From the NCBI GenBank assembly GCA_021740915.1, contig JAIOYW010000003.1, positions 1 to 64,000 on the forward strand: 64,000 nt of DNA, written 5' to 3'. The position numbers and the translations under genes are program-made. The notes under the pieces are model-generated. The model was not told the DNA's origin. It ran no database searches and saw nothing but the letters and a program-made list of their open reading frames with translations. The stretch comes from Ignavibacteriales bacterium (GTDB lineage: Bacteria > Bacteroidota > Ignavibacteria > Ignavibacteriales > Melioribacteraceae). Of this stretch, positions 8,281-16,439 are shown one piece after another; position 1 is the stretch's first letter, and each line of letters opens with the position of its first letter.

Positions 8281-9418
8281 AAACATGATTCAAAAAATTG
8301 TCTGAACCATGATTCACAGGATTGAAGGATTGGCAGGATTATTTATGACCCCTAAGGGGTCAAATGTTTATAGAAAAAAGCGTACGAAACATCGTACGAC
8401 CCCGACGGGCCTGCGTGCCCTGTCTGCGCAGGGCAGGGTCGAACATATGTCAGGAAGGCAGATGGTATCGCAGTGATCGTGACGAAGCAATCTAAGCGAT
8501 CAAATATCCAGGTTGTTTGTTGAGACTCTACAGGAAGGTAAAGCGAGCCGCCTTGAGTGGATAAGGATGCTTAAAAAGTTGGTTTTGTTATGTGGGATAA
8601 CTCACCCCCTCTTGCCTGTCGGTATCTCGGGCAAATGGTGCCCCTCTCTTGGAAAGAGAGGGGTTGGGGTGAGTTCGAAATAATGTGCTCCGCGGTGGTC
8701 TTGGAAAGAGTCCCGCGAACGGGATAAAAGGGGGGCAGGCAGGGGTGAGTTGATCTGTTGTTCTGAGAAAAATTGTCTGAACCATGATTCACAGGATTGA
8801 AGGATTGGCAGGATTATTTATGACCCTAAGGGGTCAAATGTTAATAGAAAAAAGCGTACAAAACATCGTACGACCCCGACGGGCCTGCGTGCCCTGTCTG
8901 CGCAGGGCAGGGTCGAACATATGTCAGGAAGGCAGATGGTATCGCAGTGATCGGGGCAAGGGCATGTTTCTACACGAAGGGCACGGACGGTGTTGAGTGG
9001 AGTAGGATGATGAATAAGTTGGTTTTTAATGTGTGGGATAACTCACCCCCTCTTGCCTGTCGGTATCTCGGGCAAATGGTGCCCCTCTCTTGGAAAGAGA
9101 GGGGTTGGGGTGAGTTCGAAATAATTTGCTCCGCGGTGGTCTTGGAAAGAGTCCCGCGAACGGGATAAAAGGGGGGCAGGCAGGGGTGAGTTGACCTGTT
9201 GTTCTGAGAAAAATTGTCTGAATCATGATTCACAGGATTGAAGGATAGGCGGTATGTGGGGAGATTCAAGATATGCAAGGCGGTAAGATGTGTAAACAGG
9301 ATTAATATGATTAAATGTTTGATATAATTCTTTTTGATTATTAGCCTTGAAGGTTTTGGAATTAATTTGCGGGAATATTATTCAAATACAACAGAATAAT
9401 AATTAAGCGGGAGAAAAA
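8281..9418. repeat. Interspersed intergenic repeat, copies 2 and 3 in tandem
   Basis: About 1.1 kb without genes. Two near-identical units of roughly 475 bp begin at about 8297 and 8772 with AATTGTCTGAACCATGATTC, and a third truncated one begins at about 9216. Each full unit holds the palindrome TGACCCCTAAGGGGTCA (8346-8362; one C lost at 8821-8836), a GTACGACCCCGACGGGCCTG segment, the CCCCTCTCTTGGAAAGAGAGG palindrome and GTCCCGCGAACGGGATAAAA. The second unit carries an internal deletion near 8950. Copy 1 is at 243-690. The final 120 bases are unique upstream sequence for the gene at 9419. Confidence 0.82.
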
Positions 9419-10945
9419 ATGAAAAATCTTGTAAAAACGCTTGCGGTTATTATATTATTAAATTTAACAATTGATGCTCAGCCTGACTGGGTAACAACAT
9501 TAGGGGGAAGTTCAAGATATCCGGATGCGCTTTTTCTTGCGGGATATGGAATGAGTTCCCTTACTGAAGGCTTATCAAAAGAACAATGCCTTCAGCTATC
9601 TTTTGATTATGCGAGAAAAGACCTGACCGAGAAAATAAGAGTGAGCATAAACGCTGAATACCAGTCCGAAAAAAAAGAAGATGAAAGCGGATATTTCAAT
9701 TCAGTAAAAGCTGTTATTAATTCATCCTCATCGCTTGAGATTGAAGGGCTTAACAGAGAGACATATTATGATGATGACGGTGAGGTTTACCACACTCTTG
9801 TACATGTGCGCAAGGATGAGCTTGCTGTTTCCGCCGAAAGGAGGAAAAACAATATTATAGAAGGGTTGAAAGAAAAGGTCAGACTTGCCGCTGAATTTGA
9901 GAGTAATAATGAGCCCCAAAAAGCTGCTTTGGCTTATCGTGAATGTTTTCCGATGTTCCGCAAACTCGAAGAAACGGAAGTACTGGTTTCGGCGGCAGGT
10001 TTAAGTGATTTTATGTTATATAGCGAAACTGAGGGGAAACAGGCAGCCGTTATCACCCCCGAAATAGTTAATTCAAGGATATCTGCAATTGAAAAACGTG
10101 AACCGTTAAAACTAAGCGAGGCATTAAAACAATTTGCCGCAGATATCAGGCATAACGTGCCCTCTGGTTCGTCCCTGATTCTTTTCCCATTCTCATACAG
10201 AGATACCAGAACTGCCTCAGAGTTTTCTGCTTTTGCAATGAGGGCTCTTGAGAGGAATTTTACTGAGCTGGGCTTTCGTCTTACACAGAATAGTAGTGAA
10301 GCCGATTTTCGGGTAACAGGCACTTACTGGAATAATGAACCAGATATCCGCCTGATAGGTATTATAATGGACCGGAATAATATTGCATCAGGCAGTTCCG
10401 AGAAAATATTCCCGCTGAAATTGATTGTTAACGAAGGGCTTTCTATCCTGCCTCAAAATTTTGAGAAAGCATTTGCTGATAAAAAAATTTTTGAGGAAGG
10501 GGAGGTTACCGGAAACGGTCTGAACCTTGAGCTATGGACAAATAAAGGCGATGACGCTCTACTTTTTGAGGGAGGGGAAACAATGGAAATATTTGTAAGG
10601 GTAAATCTTCCATGTTATATTCGGCTGATAGATCATATGGCGGACGGTTCCAGGGTTCTATTACTCGATGAGTATTATATCGATGCTTCCAAAGTAAATA
10701 AAGTTTTTCGGATACCTTTGGAATTTGAGTGTGCACCTCCTTTTGGCACAGAAACGCTTCAATTATTCGGTCAGACTTCCAATTTTTCAAAATTAAACAC
10801 TATATTCAAAGATGGATATGATTTTATTCAGGATGATCTGAAAGAAATGAACAGGAATACCCGCGGTTTTAAGAAAAAGGAGCCTAAAGAACACTTCGCT
10901 GAAAAAAGGTTAGTTCTTACTTCGATACCAAGGGAGAAATGGTAG
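9419..10945 (+). CDS. Secreted LPP20-like / DUF4384 domain protein
   Basis: A 508-residue exported protein (signal ends TIDAQ, about residue 21). Mature residues begin PDWVTTLGGSSRYPD and continue with LAGYGMSS and a long helix, as in LPP20-like domains. Residues 120-240 are helical and possibly TPR-like. A DUF4384 domain (about 365-465) reads LWTNKGDDALLFEGGETMEIFVRV...YIRLIDHMADGSRVLL. DUF4384 is known to occur attached to caspase-like peptidases in bacteria, and the next gene is a caspase-like protein, so a functional link is reasonable. Start ATG 9419, with GGGAG six bases upstream. The last 50 residues are basic (KKKEPKEHFAEKR). Confidence 0.75.
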   Translation: MKNLVKTLAVIILLNLTIDAQPDWVTTLGGSSRYPDALFLAGYGMSSLTEGLSKEQCLQLSFDYARKDLTEKIRVSINAEYQSEKKEDESGYFNSVKAVINSSSSLEIEGLNRETYYDDDGEVYHTLVHVRKDELAVSAERRKNNIIEGLKEKVRLAAEFESNNEPQKAALAYRECFPMFRKLEETEVLVSAAGLSDFMLYSETEGKQAAVITPEIVNSRISAIEKREPLKLSEALKQFAADIRHNVPSGSSLILFPFSYRDTRTASEFSAFAMRALERNFTELGFRLTQNSSEADFRVTGTYWNNEPDIRLIGIIMDRNNIASGSSEKIFPLKLIVNEGLSILPQNFEKAFADKKIFEEGEVTGNGLNLELWTNKGDDALLFEGGETMEIFVRVNLPCYIRLIDHMADGSRVLLLDEYYIDASKVNKVFRIPLEFECAPPFGTETLQLFGQTSNFSKLNTIFKDGYDFIQDDLKEMNRNTRGFKKKEPKEHFAEKRLVLTSIPREKW

Positions 10946-11097
10946 GACTAAAAAACCGGGAGAATTATTTAGGTGGATATAAGAAATAGCAGGAAGCCGA
11001 TCCGAAAGTAAGATCACATAAAGACTGTCTCTTGCGTACTTTATTCCTAAAAGATCGTTTTTGGAAGAATTTTTTTCATATAAATATTGAGTGCTTT

Positions 11098-13002
11098 ATG
11101 AAAAAGTTTTTAGTTTTATTGCTAATAGCGCTACCTTTGATTGCACAAAGCAGAGGCATTAAAATAACAGGCAAAGAAGGACAGAGTTTATTACTCTACG
11201 ATGAAAGTTATGCTCTGGTGATAGGCGTTAGTAATTATAATAATGGCTGGCCCAAACTACCCGGAGTAAAAAAGGATGTTGATGAAGTTATAAACGCACT
11301 AAAAGAAAACGGATTCAGTGTTACCAAACTCATAGACCCCGACAAATCAGAATTCGACAAAGGCATTTCGGAATTTATTAGGAAATATGGGAGTAAAAAA
11401 AATAACCGGCTTTTATTCTATTTTGCCGGACATGGGCATACGATAAAGGCAAGTTACGGGGATGAACTCGGTTACTTCGTAACGGCAGATTCGCCGCTGC
11501 CCTCAAAAGGGGAAGCATCTTTTCAGAGCAATGCAATAGAAATGGCGCAGATAGAGATATACGCAAAGCGTATCCAGAGCAAACATGCACTTTTTCTTTT
11601 TGACGCATGTTTTTCAGGAAGCCTGTTCTCACTGAGCAGAGCAGTGCCAGCAGCAATTAGCTATAAGACGAGTGAAGACGTAAGGCAGTTTATTACAAGC
11701 GGAAGCGCTGAAGAAACTGTGCCTGATAAATCGGTATTCCGTGAACAATTTGTAAGAGCTCTTAAAGGAGAAGGCGATCAGAACAATGATGGATATGTGA
11801 CAGGAACTGAACTTGGAGAATTTTTGCAGAATTCAGTGGTGAATTATACCAGAAATTCTCAGCATCCGCAATATGGCAAAATCCGGAATCCAAATCTTGA
11901 TAAAGGTGATTTTGTTTTTGTTGTAAACAAAAATGCTAAGAACAAGCTGGTGACAAGTGCGCCGGAAACAGATTTCAGTCTTGATGATCTGAATGAGAAA
12001 GAAACGGAAGCTAAGAAGTCCTGGAATACGAACCTCGTGGAAATGAAATCTGCATACAAAAAAGTTAAAAATTTCGAGAGTGGGAGTTCTTCTGCGGCAG
12101 ATAAAAAAGAGGCATGGCAAAGGTTCTTAAACGCATTTACGACAGATAACCCCTATTCGGCGGAAGATAACGAAATGCTGAGAGAAGCCGGAGAAAGAAT
12201 ATCATATTTCAAAAATTACAAGGATCCGGTAATTTCCAGACCACCTTCGGAAGCACCGAACAGGATGGTTTACGTAGCAGGCGGAACCTACCTGATGGGC
12301 AGCAATGATGGGTTTGATAGTGAAAAGCCGGTGTATAGCGTAACAGTCAGCAGTTTTTATATCGGTAGATATGAAGTAACTATAAAAGAATTCAGAAAAT
12401 TTATTGAAGCAACAGGTTATAAGACTGACGCAGAAAAGAATGGTTTTAGTTATATCTGGAATGGCGAAACTTTAGAAAAAAGAAATGGAGTTAACTGGAA
12501 AAGTGATGAGAAAGGAGATGAACGATCCCAGGGAGAAGACACACATCCAGTTATACATGTAAGTTGGAATGATGCCGATGCTTATGCAAAATGGGCAGGG
12601 GGACGCCTTCCGACAGAGGCAGAATGGGAATATGCAGCGAGAGGCGGGGCTTTAAGTAAAGGATATAAATATTCAGGAAGTGATAATATAGAAGAAGTAG
12701 CGTGGCATGATGGTTATTCACGCAGAAAAACCCATCCTGTAGGAGAGAAGAAGCCGAATGAATTAGGAATCTATGATATGAGCGGAAACGTATGGGAATG
12801 GTGCAGTGACTGGTACGGAAAGACATACTACAGCAGCAGCCCGGTAAAAGACCCGAAAGGACCGGCAAGCGGCAGCTACCGTGTCCTTCGCGGCGGCTCG
12901 TGGAACGACGACGACATCAACTGCCGTTCTGCTTTCCGCGGCGGGGGCGATCCAGGTAGCAGGAACGCCGTCTACGGCTTCCGGCTTGTTCAGGACTTAT
13001 AG
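11098..13002 (+). CDS. Secreted caspase-like (C14) protein with FGE-sulfatase domain and DGR-type variable C-terminus
   Basis: I place the start at ATG 11098 because MKKFLVLLLIALPLIAQ is a good signal peptide; an upstream TTG at 11032 would bury it. The product is 634 residues. Residues 35-270 are a caspase-like peptidase with YALVIGVSNY, His112 in FAGHGH and Cys171 in DACFSGS, so the catalytic dyad is intact. An EF-hand-like loop (DQNNDGYVTGTEL, about 226-238) may bind calcium. After a linker, residues 389-634 are an FGE-sulfatase/C-type-lectin-like domain (VAGGTYLMGS, RLPTEAEWEYAARGG, GNVWEWCSDWYG). Codons for residues 603-626 are a DGR-type variable region. Inferred logic: a diversified ligand-binding domain linked to a protease. 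The catalytic cysteine positions of real formylglycine-generating enzyme are absent. Confidence 0.88.
   Translation: MKKFLVLLLIALPLIAQSRGIKITGKEGQSLLLYDESYALVIGVSNYNNGWPKLPGVKKDVDEVINALKENGFSVTKLIDPDKSEFDKGISEFIRKYGSKKNNRLLFYFAGHGHTIKASYGDELGYFVTADSPLPSKGEASFQSNAIEMAQIEIYAKRIQSKHALFLFDACFSGSLFSLSRAVPAAISYKTSEDVRQFITSGSAEETVPDKSVFREQFVRALKGEGDQNNDGYVTGTELGEFLQNSVVNYTRNSQHPQYGKIRNPNLDKGDFVFVVNKNAKNKLVTSAPETDFSLDDLNEKETEAKKSWNTNLVEMKSAYKKVKNFESGSSSAADKKEAWQRFLNAFTTDNPYSAEDNEMLREAGERISYFKNYKDPVISRPPSEAPNRMVYVAGGTYLMGSNDGFDSEKPVYSVTVSSFYIGRYEVTIKEFRKFIEATGYKTDAEKNGFSYIWNGETLEKRNGVNWKSDEKGDERSQGEDTHPVIHVSWNDADAYAKWAGGRLPTEAEWEYAARGGALSKGYKYSGSDNIEEVAWHDGYSRRKTHPVGEKKPNELGIYDMSGNVWEWCSDWYGKTYYSSSPVKDPKGPASGSYRVLRGGSWNDDDINCRSAFRGGGDPGSRNAVYGFRLVQDL
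12904..12975 (+). other. DGR-type variable region VR2
   Basis: Twenty-four codons aligned without gaps to 3134-3205. Third positions are identical in all 24 codons, while 21 of the 48 first or second positions differ. Invariant codons (TGC CGT TCT GCT, CGC, CCA GGT) contain no A except the third base of CCA. Variable codons end in C, G or T and are explained by a template rich in AAC, AGG and AAT. This is the adenine-directed pattern of DGR mutagenic retrohoming. Confidence 0.88.
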
Positions 13003-13040
13003 TTTTTTCTTTTGCTCTTTTAAACTTTTACCCTTTGCCC

Positions 13041-13076
13041 GCCCCGCTCTGCCCCGCAAGGCGGGACAAGCGGGGC
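13041..13076 (+). other. GC-rich hairpin downstream of VR2
   Basis: GCCCCGC (13041-13047) pairs with GCGGGGC (13070-13076). Inside, GCCCCGC (13051-13057) pairs with GCGGGAC (13061-13067) with one mismatch around an AAG loop. Sequence and layout match the hairpin after VR1, and both are preceded by ACCCTTTGCC. It starts 38 bases after the stop codon. Confidence 0.68.
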
Positions 13077-13149
13077 TGGTGGCACACTGAGTGAAGCGAA
13101 GTGTGCCGGTGGATTTTTTGATGTGGTGTGGTTTGCAAGTCGGGCAGCT

Positions 13150-14103
13150 GTCTGAACCGGGATTTATGAGATTAAATGATTACCTTGATTCTTTTTAATC
13201 CCGCAGAAAAACCTCAGACGGAAGATCAATGACCCCGAAGGTTATGAAATAACACGAACACTCTCATAAGCACCGAAGGTGCGGTGATCAGTAACACAGC
13301 CCGAAGGGCTGTGAAATCAAACGAACACTCTCACAAGCGCCAAAGGTGCGGGATTATTCCCACAGATACCGCTCATCTTTATAATCGATTTCGTTAGTTG
13401 AGTTTATTCCGCACCTTCAGCGCTTATTTGAACCCCTTCCACTTTTCAAACTTTCGTGATACCCAAGTCCAACTTTATCGCGTTTATGGAACTTGGCTGC
13501 ACATTCATTATTCTTCTGAATCAGCACTGAAGGTGCGATAATGATTAGATTATTTCGCTTTCATGTCATTGCCGCGCTCTGTGGGGGTAAACGAGGAGCC
13601 TGCGACGAAGCAATATCAAAAAAATTGTCTGAACCATGATTTATTTGATTAAATGATTACCTTGATTCTTTTTAATCCCGCAGAAAAACCTCAGACGGAA
13701 GATCAATGACCCCGAAGGTTATGAAATAATACGAACACTCTCTTAAGCACCGAAGGTGCGGTGATCAGTAACACAGCCCGAAGGGCTGTGAAATCAAACG
13801 AACACTCTCACAAGCGCCAAAGGTGCGGGATTATTCCCACAGATACCGCTCATCTTTATAATCGATTTCATTAGTTGAGTTTATTCCGCACCTTCAGCGC
13901 TTATTTGAACCCCTTCCACTTTTCAAACTTTCGTGATACCCAAGTCCAACTTTATCGCGTTTATGGAACCTAACTTTACATTCATTATTCTTCTGAATCA
14001 GCACTGAAGGTGCGATAATGATTAGATTATTTCGCATTCATGTCATTGCCGCGCTCTGTGGGAGTAAACGAGGAGCCTGCGACGAAGCAATATCAAAAAA
14101 ATT
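13150..14103. repeat. 477-bp tandem duplication
   Basis: Two consecutive copies (about 13150-13626 and 13627-14103) of a 477-bp unit starting TGTCTGAACC differ at only a few bases; for example TACCTTGATT occurs at 13181 and 13658. Each contains palindromes GCACCGAAGGTGC (13270-13282 in copy 1), CACAGCCCGAAGGGCTGTG (13295-13313) and GCGCCAAAGGTGCG-like arms. No open frame persists through it. Confidence 0.85.
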
Positions 14104-14339
14104 GTCTGAACCGGGATTTGTATGATTAATGGATTAACAGGATTATTTTTTGACCCTTGCGGGGTCATATGTTGATAGAAAAAATGCACAAAATAAACGT
14201 GCGACTCCGAAGGAGTCGAATAGAATCCTTAATAATCACATTCCTATAAACATTCGATGCCTTCGGCATCGTTGATATAGAAAATAAATCCAGAGAGAAC
14301 TATCTATCGAGGAGATATCGTCAGGTCGCTGAGTAATCC

Positions 14340-14430
14340 GCCCTTCGACTCCGCTCAGGGCACCGCCCTTTGGGTTACGCTCAGGGCACCGTCCTTCGAC
14401 TCCGCTCAGGACGCAGCCCTTCGTTCATTA
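14340..14430. repeat. Decayed units of the 26-bp repeat
   Basis: Three imperfect units with CCCTTCGACTCCGCTCAGGG, CCCTTTGGGTTACGCTCAGG and GTCCTTCGACTCCGCTCAGG. They are the same family as the array at 1-234, 14 kb away. Confidence 0.75.
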
Positions 14431-14513
14431 TTAAAATATAAATGTGTGTCCGAGAGGCAGATCGTATCGAAGTGACCTTGGTAGGATTTGGGGGAGCCGT
14501 AAGTCCCCATTAA

Positions 14514-14857
14514 CCCTGACCTTCAGGTCAGGGGGCGGCAGAGCAGAGAATACTCCGGGCTTTAGCCCTGACTGCCAGCCGGGAAACGCCCTCAAAACCA
14601 TAATACCCTGTATCAGGGCTAAAGCCCATGATGTGTTTTTGGACATCCTTTCCCCCGCCTGAAGGCGGGGGTTACTGGGGTTTACGGTATTTCCCCGGAT
14701 GTTAGATCGCCACGCCTTGCTGAAAAGAAGCAAGGCGTGCGATGACAAACGATTTTGCCACACTCACATGTCATTGCTCCGTTTAGTCCCGCAAAGCGGG
14801 AAACCTTATCTTCACCAGGGTGAAGCAGTATTTATTGCCGTTGGCTTCAGCCAACGG
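14514..14857. repeat. Cluster of seven perfect hairpins
   Basis: Perfect inverted repeats at 14514-14533 (9-bp stem), 14557-14568 (GGGCTTTAGCCC), 14616-14627 (GGGCTAAAGCCC), 14652-14671 (9-bp stem), 14711-14739 (11-bp stem CACGCCTTGCT, 7-base loop), 14787-14801 (TCCCGC/GCGGGA) and 14838-14857 (9-bp stem CCGTTGGCT). They have different sequences, so this is a mosaic of different REP-like palindromes. The last ends 21 bases from the stop codon of the minus-strand TauE/SafE gene and could aid termination or mRNA 3' protection. Confidence 0.8.
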
Positions 14858-14877
14858 GTAAAAAGTGCTGCTCCCCC

Positions 14878-15624
14878 CTAAAACACACCAAGCAGCTTTG
14901 CCGCCATTATAACAATTGCAGCCGCGAGCATATTTTTGATGAGTTTTTCGCCTTTTCTTACGGTCATGCGGGCAGCCCACCATGCTCCGAGAGCATTGCC
15001 CGAAGCAAGCACCAGCCCGGAGACATAATGTATTTTTCCGGCAAAAATAAAAATGAGCATTGAGGGGACGGTATAAATAAACACAACAAACACTTTATGC
15101 ATATTCACATGGATAAGGTCGAACCGCATAAGAAAGCGTAAAGCCGCCATAAGAAGAAAGCCAACGCCCACCTGAATGAATCCTCCGTAGAATCCGATTC
15201 CGAACATAGACAGCGCAGGCAGCAGCCCGATTTTAGGATTAGTTTCCTTTTCCTGGTTTTTACCAAACGGAATAAAAAAGGAAAGTACAACAAAAATTAA
15301 AACGATTCCCAGGATTTTTTCGAAAAGATCATCGTTTATTTTTACGGCAAGAAACGTTCCGGCAATTGCGCCCGGAAGTGTAAGCAGCGAGAGTTTAAGG
15401 CTCAGCCCGAAATCGCTGATCTTCTCCTTTTTAAATGAAGCAACCGCGGAGATATTCTGGAAGAAAATTGCCAGCCGGTTAGTGCCGTTGGCTGTTCCTG
15501 CATCAAGCCCCATAAAAATAAGCAGAGGCAGAGTGATCGAAGACCCGCCGCCGGCGAAGACGTTTAGAATTCCTGCAAGTACCCCGAACAGGAATAGAAG
15601 AAGATAAAGCCAGTCCTGATCCAT
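14878..15624 (-). CDS. TauE/SafE family membrane permease
   Basis: A 248-residue integral membrane protein of the sulfite exporter TauE/SafE family. The first repeat carries FLFGVLAGILNVFAGGGSSI and GTANGTNRLAI motifs; the second repeat (about 135-245) has GFYGGFIQVGVGFLLM and a TM-rich C-terminus with ASGNALGAWWAARM. About eight membrane segments. Family members move sulfite, sulfoacetate or other organic anions; the substrate here is unknown. Last gene of a minus-strand operon: its ATG overlaps the previous stop by one base (TAATG). It may export a product or by-product of the operon. Confidence 0.85.
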   Translation of the reverse strand: MDQDWLYLLLFLFGVLAGILNVFAGGGSSITLPLLIFMGLDAGTANGTNRLAIFFQNISAVASFKKEKISDFGLSLKLSLLTLPGAIAGTFLAVKINDDLFEKILGIVLIFVVLSFFIPFGKNQEKETNPKIGLLPALSMFGIGFYGGFIQVGVGFLLMAALRFLMRFDLIHVNMHKVFVVFIYTVPSMLIFIFAGKIHYVSGLVLASGNALGAWWAARMTVRKGEKLIKNMLAAAIVIMAAKLLGVF

Positions 15625-16439
15625 TAAATACCGAAATTAAATTTCAAACCGGCGGTAATATAGTCAATATCGTACAATTCAAAAGCCGTGTGCAGATAGC
15701 TGCCCTGAATTTTGAGATACTGATTAACAGAATATTCAGCCTTTAAACTGTATCCGGATTTCTGGGTAATAAACTGATTAAATACAGTAAGTAAATCGAT
15801 GTTGTAGTAAAAAGCCCTTTTTCCCAGGAATCCGCCGGCATAGACTGTTAGTCCGTAATCAGAATAAAAGGATAAGTTAAGAGCGGCTGAGAACAGCTTT
15901 CTGTTATCAGAGACTGAGGAATAAACCGGCTGTAATTCCGCCAGAAAATAATTGCTGAAAACAAAGACCAGATTCGCATTTAACTGGTGTGACTTCAGGT
16001 CCTGAAACCCAGCCATAGAACCGAATGAATATCCCAATCCGAGATAAAGAGGGGCTATGTAATATTTTGCATTGACAGCGGCAAAATCATAAGTATCACT
16101 GTAATCATAATCATTCGAATACTTATAATTAAATTTGCCGCCGATATGCGAATAAGCAAACTTAAGGAATATCGGGAAGCTGTTATAGTTATATGCCGCA
16201 GTATAGGCTGATTGTTTGTAAGTCCAGTCAGTACTATCGATTCTATGATTATCGTATCCAATAATTAAATAGTCGCCGCCCGGAAGATACACAGGGAGAA
16301 AAGCAGAATAAGTTGTTGATTCCCATTGGTTTGAATAGCTGCCGGATGTATAATACATACCGGGAAGCAGCCATATTCCGGATTGAGCCAGAGAGGTTGA
16401 AGTCAGAATCAGAGCGAGTAATATAATTTTAATTCTCAT
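15624..16439 (-). CDS. Predicted outer-membrane beta-barrel protein
   Basis: A 271-residue protein with signal peptide (cleavage after TSLAQ, about residue 19). The mature chain has alternating aromatic and polar residues (YYTSGSYSNQWESTTYSAF, YNYNSFPIFLKFAYSH) and ends in an amphipathic strand with terminal GLKFNFGI, features of outer-membrane barrels. No named family recognised. It overlaps the upstream TPR gene by four bases and the TauE/SafE gene by one. Possibly the outer-membrane component of the operon. Confidence 0.6.
   Translation of the reverse strand: MRIKIILLALILTSTSLAQSGIWLLPGMYYTSGSYSNQWESTTYSAFLPVYLPGGDYLIIGYDNHRIDSTDWTYKQSAYTAAYNYNSFPIFLKFAYSHIGGKFNYKYSNDYDYSDTYDFAAVNAKYYIAPLYLGLGYSFGSMAGFQDLKSHQLNANLVFVFSNYFLAELQPVYSSVSDNRKLFSAALNLSFYSDYGLTVYAGGFLGKRAFYYNIDLLTVFNQFITQKSGYSLKAEYSVNQYLKIQGSYLHTAFELYDIDYITAGLKFNFGI

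Larger units (their letters stand above)
13003..14877. repeat. 1.9-kb gene-free, palindrome-rich spacer
   Basis: No credible gene on either strand. From left to right it holds the VR2 hairpin, a 477-bp tandem duplication (about 13150-14103), the palindrome TGACCCTTGCGGGGTCA-like element at 14151-14166 with GTTGATAGAAAA, two more palindromes (GCGACTCCGAAGGAGTCG and CGATGCCTTCGGCATCG, 14200-14280), decayed 26-bp units (14340-14430) and a cluster of perfect hairpins (14514-14857). It separates the convergent caspase-like gene and the minus-strand operon. Confidence 0.8.

Noticed and set aside
11032-11097. TTG start of the caspase-like gene
   Set aside because: It would put 22 residues ahead of a clear signal peptide; ATG 11098 is the better start.
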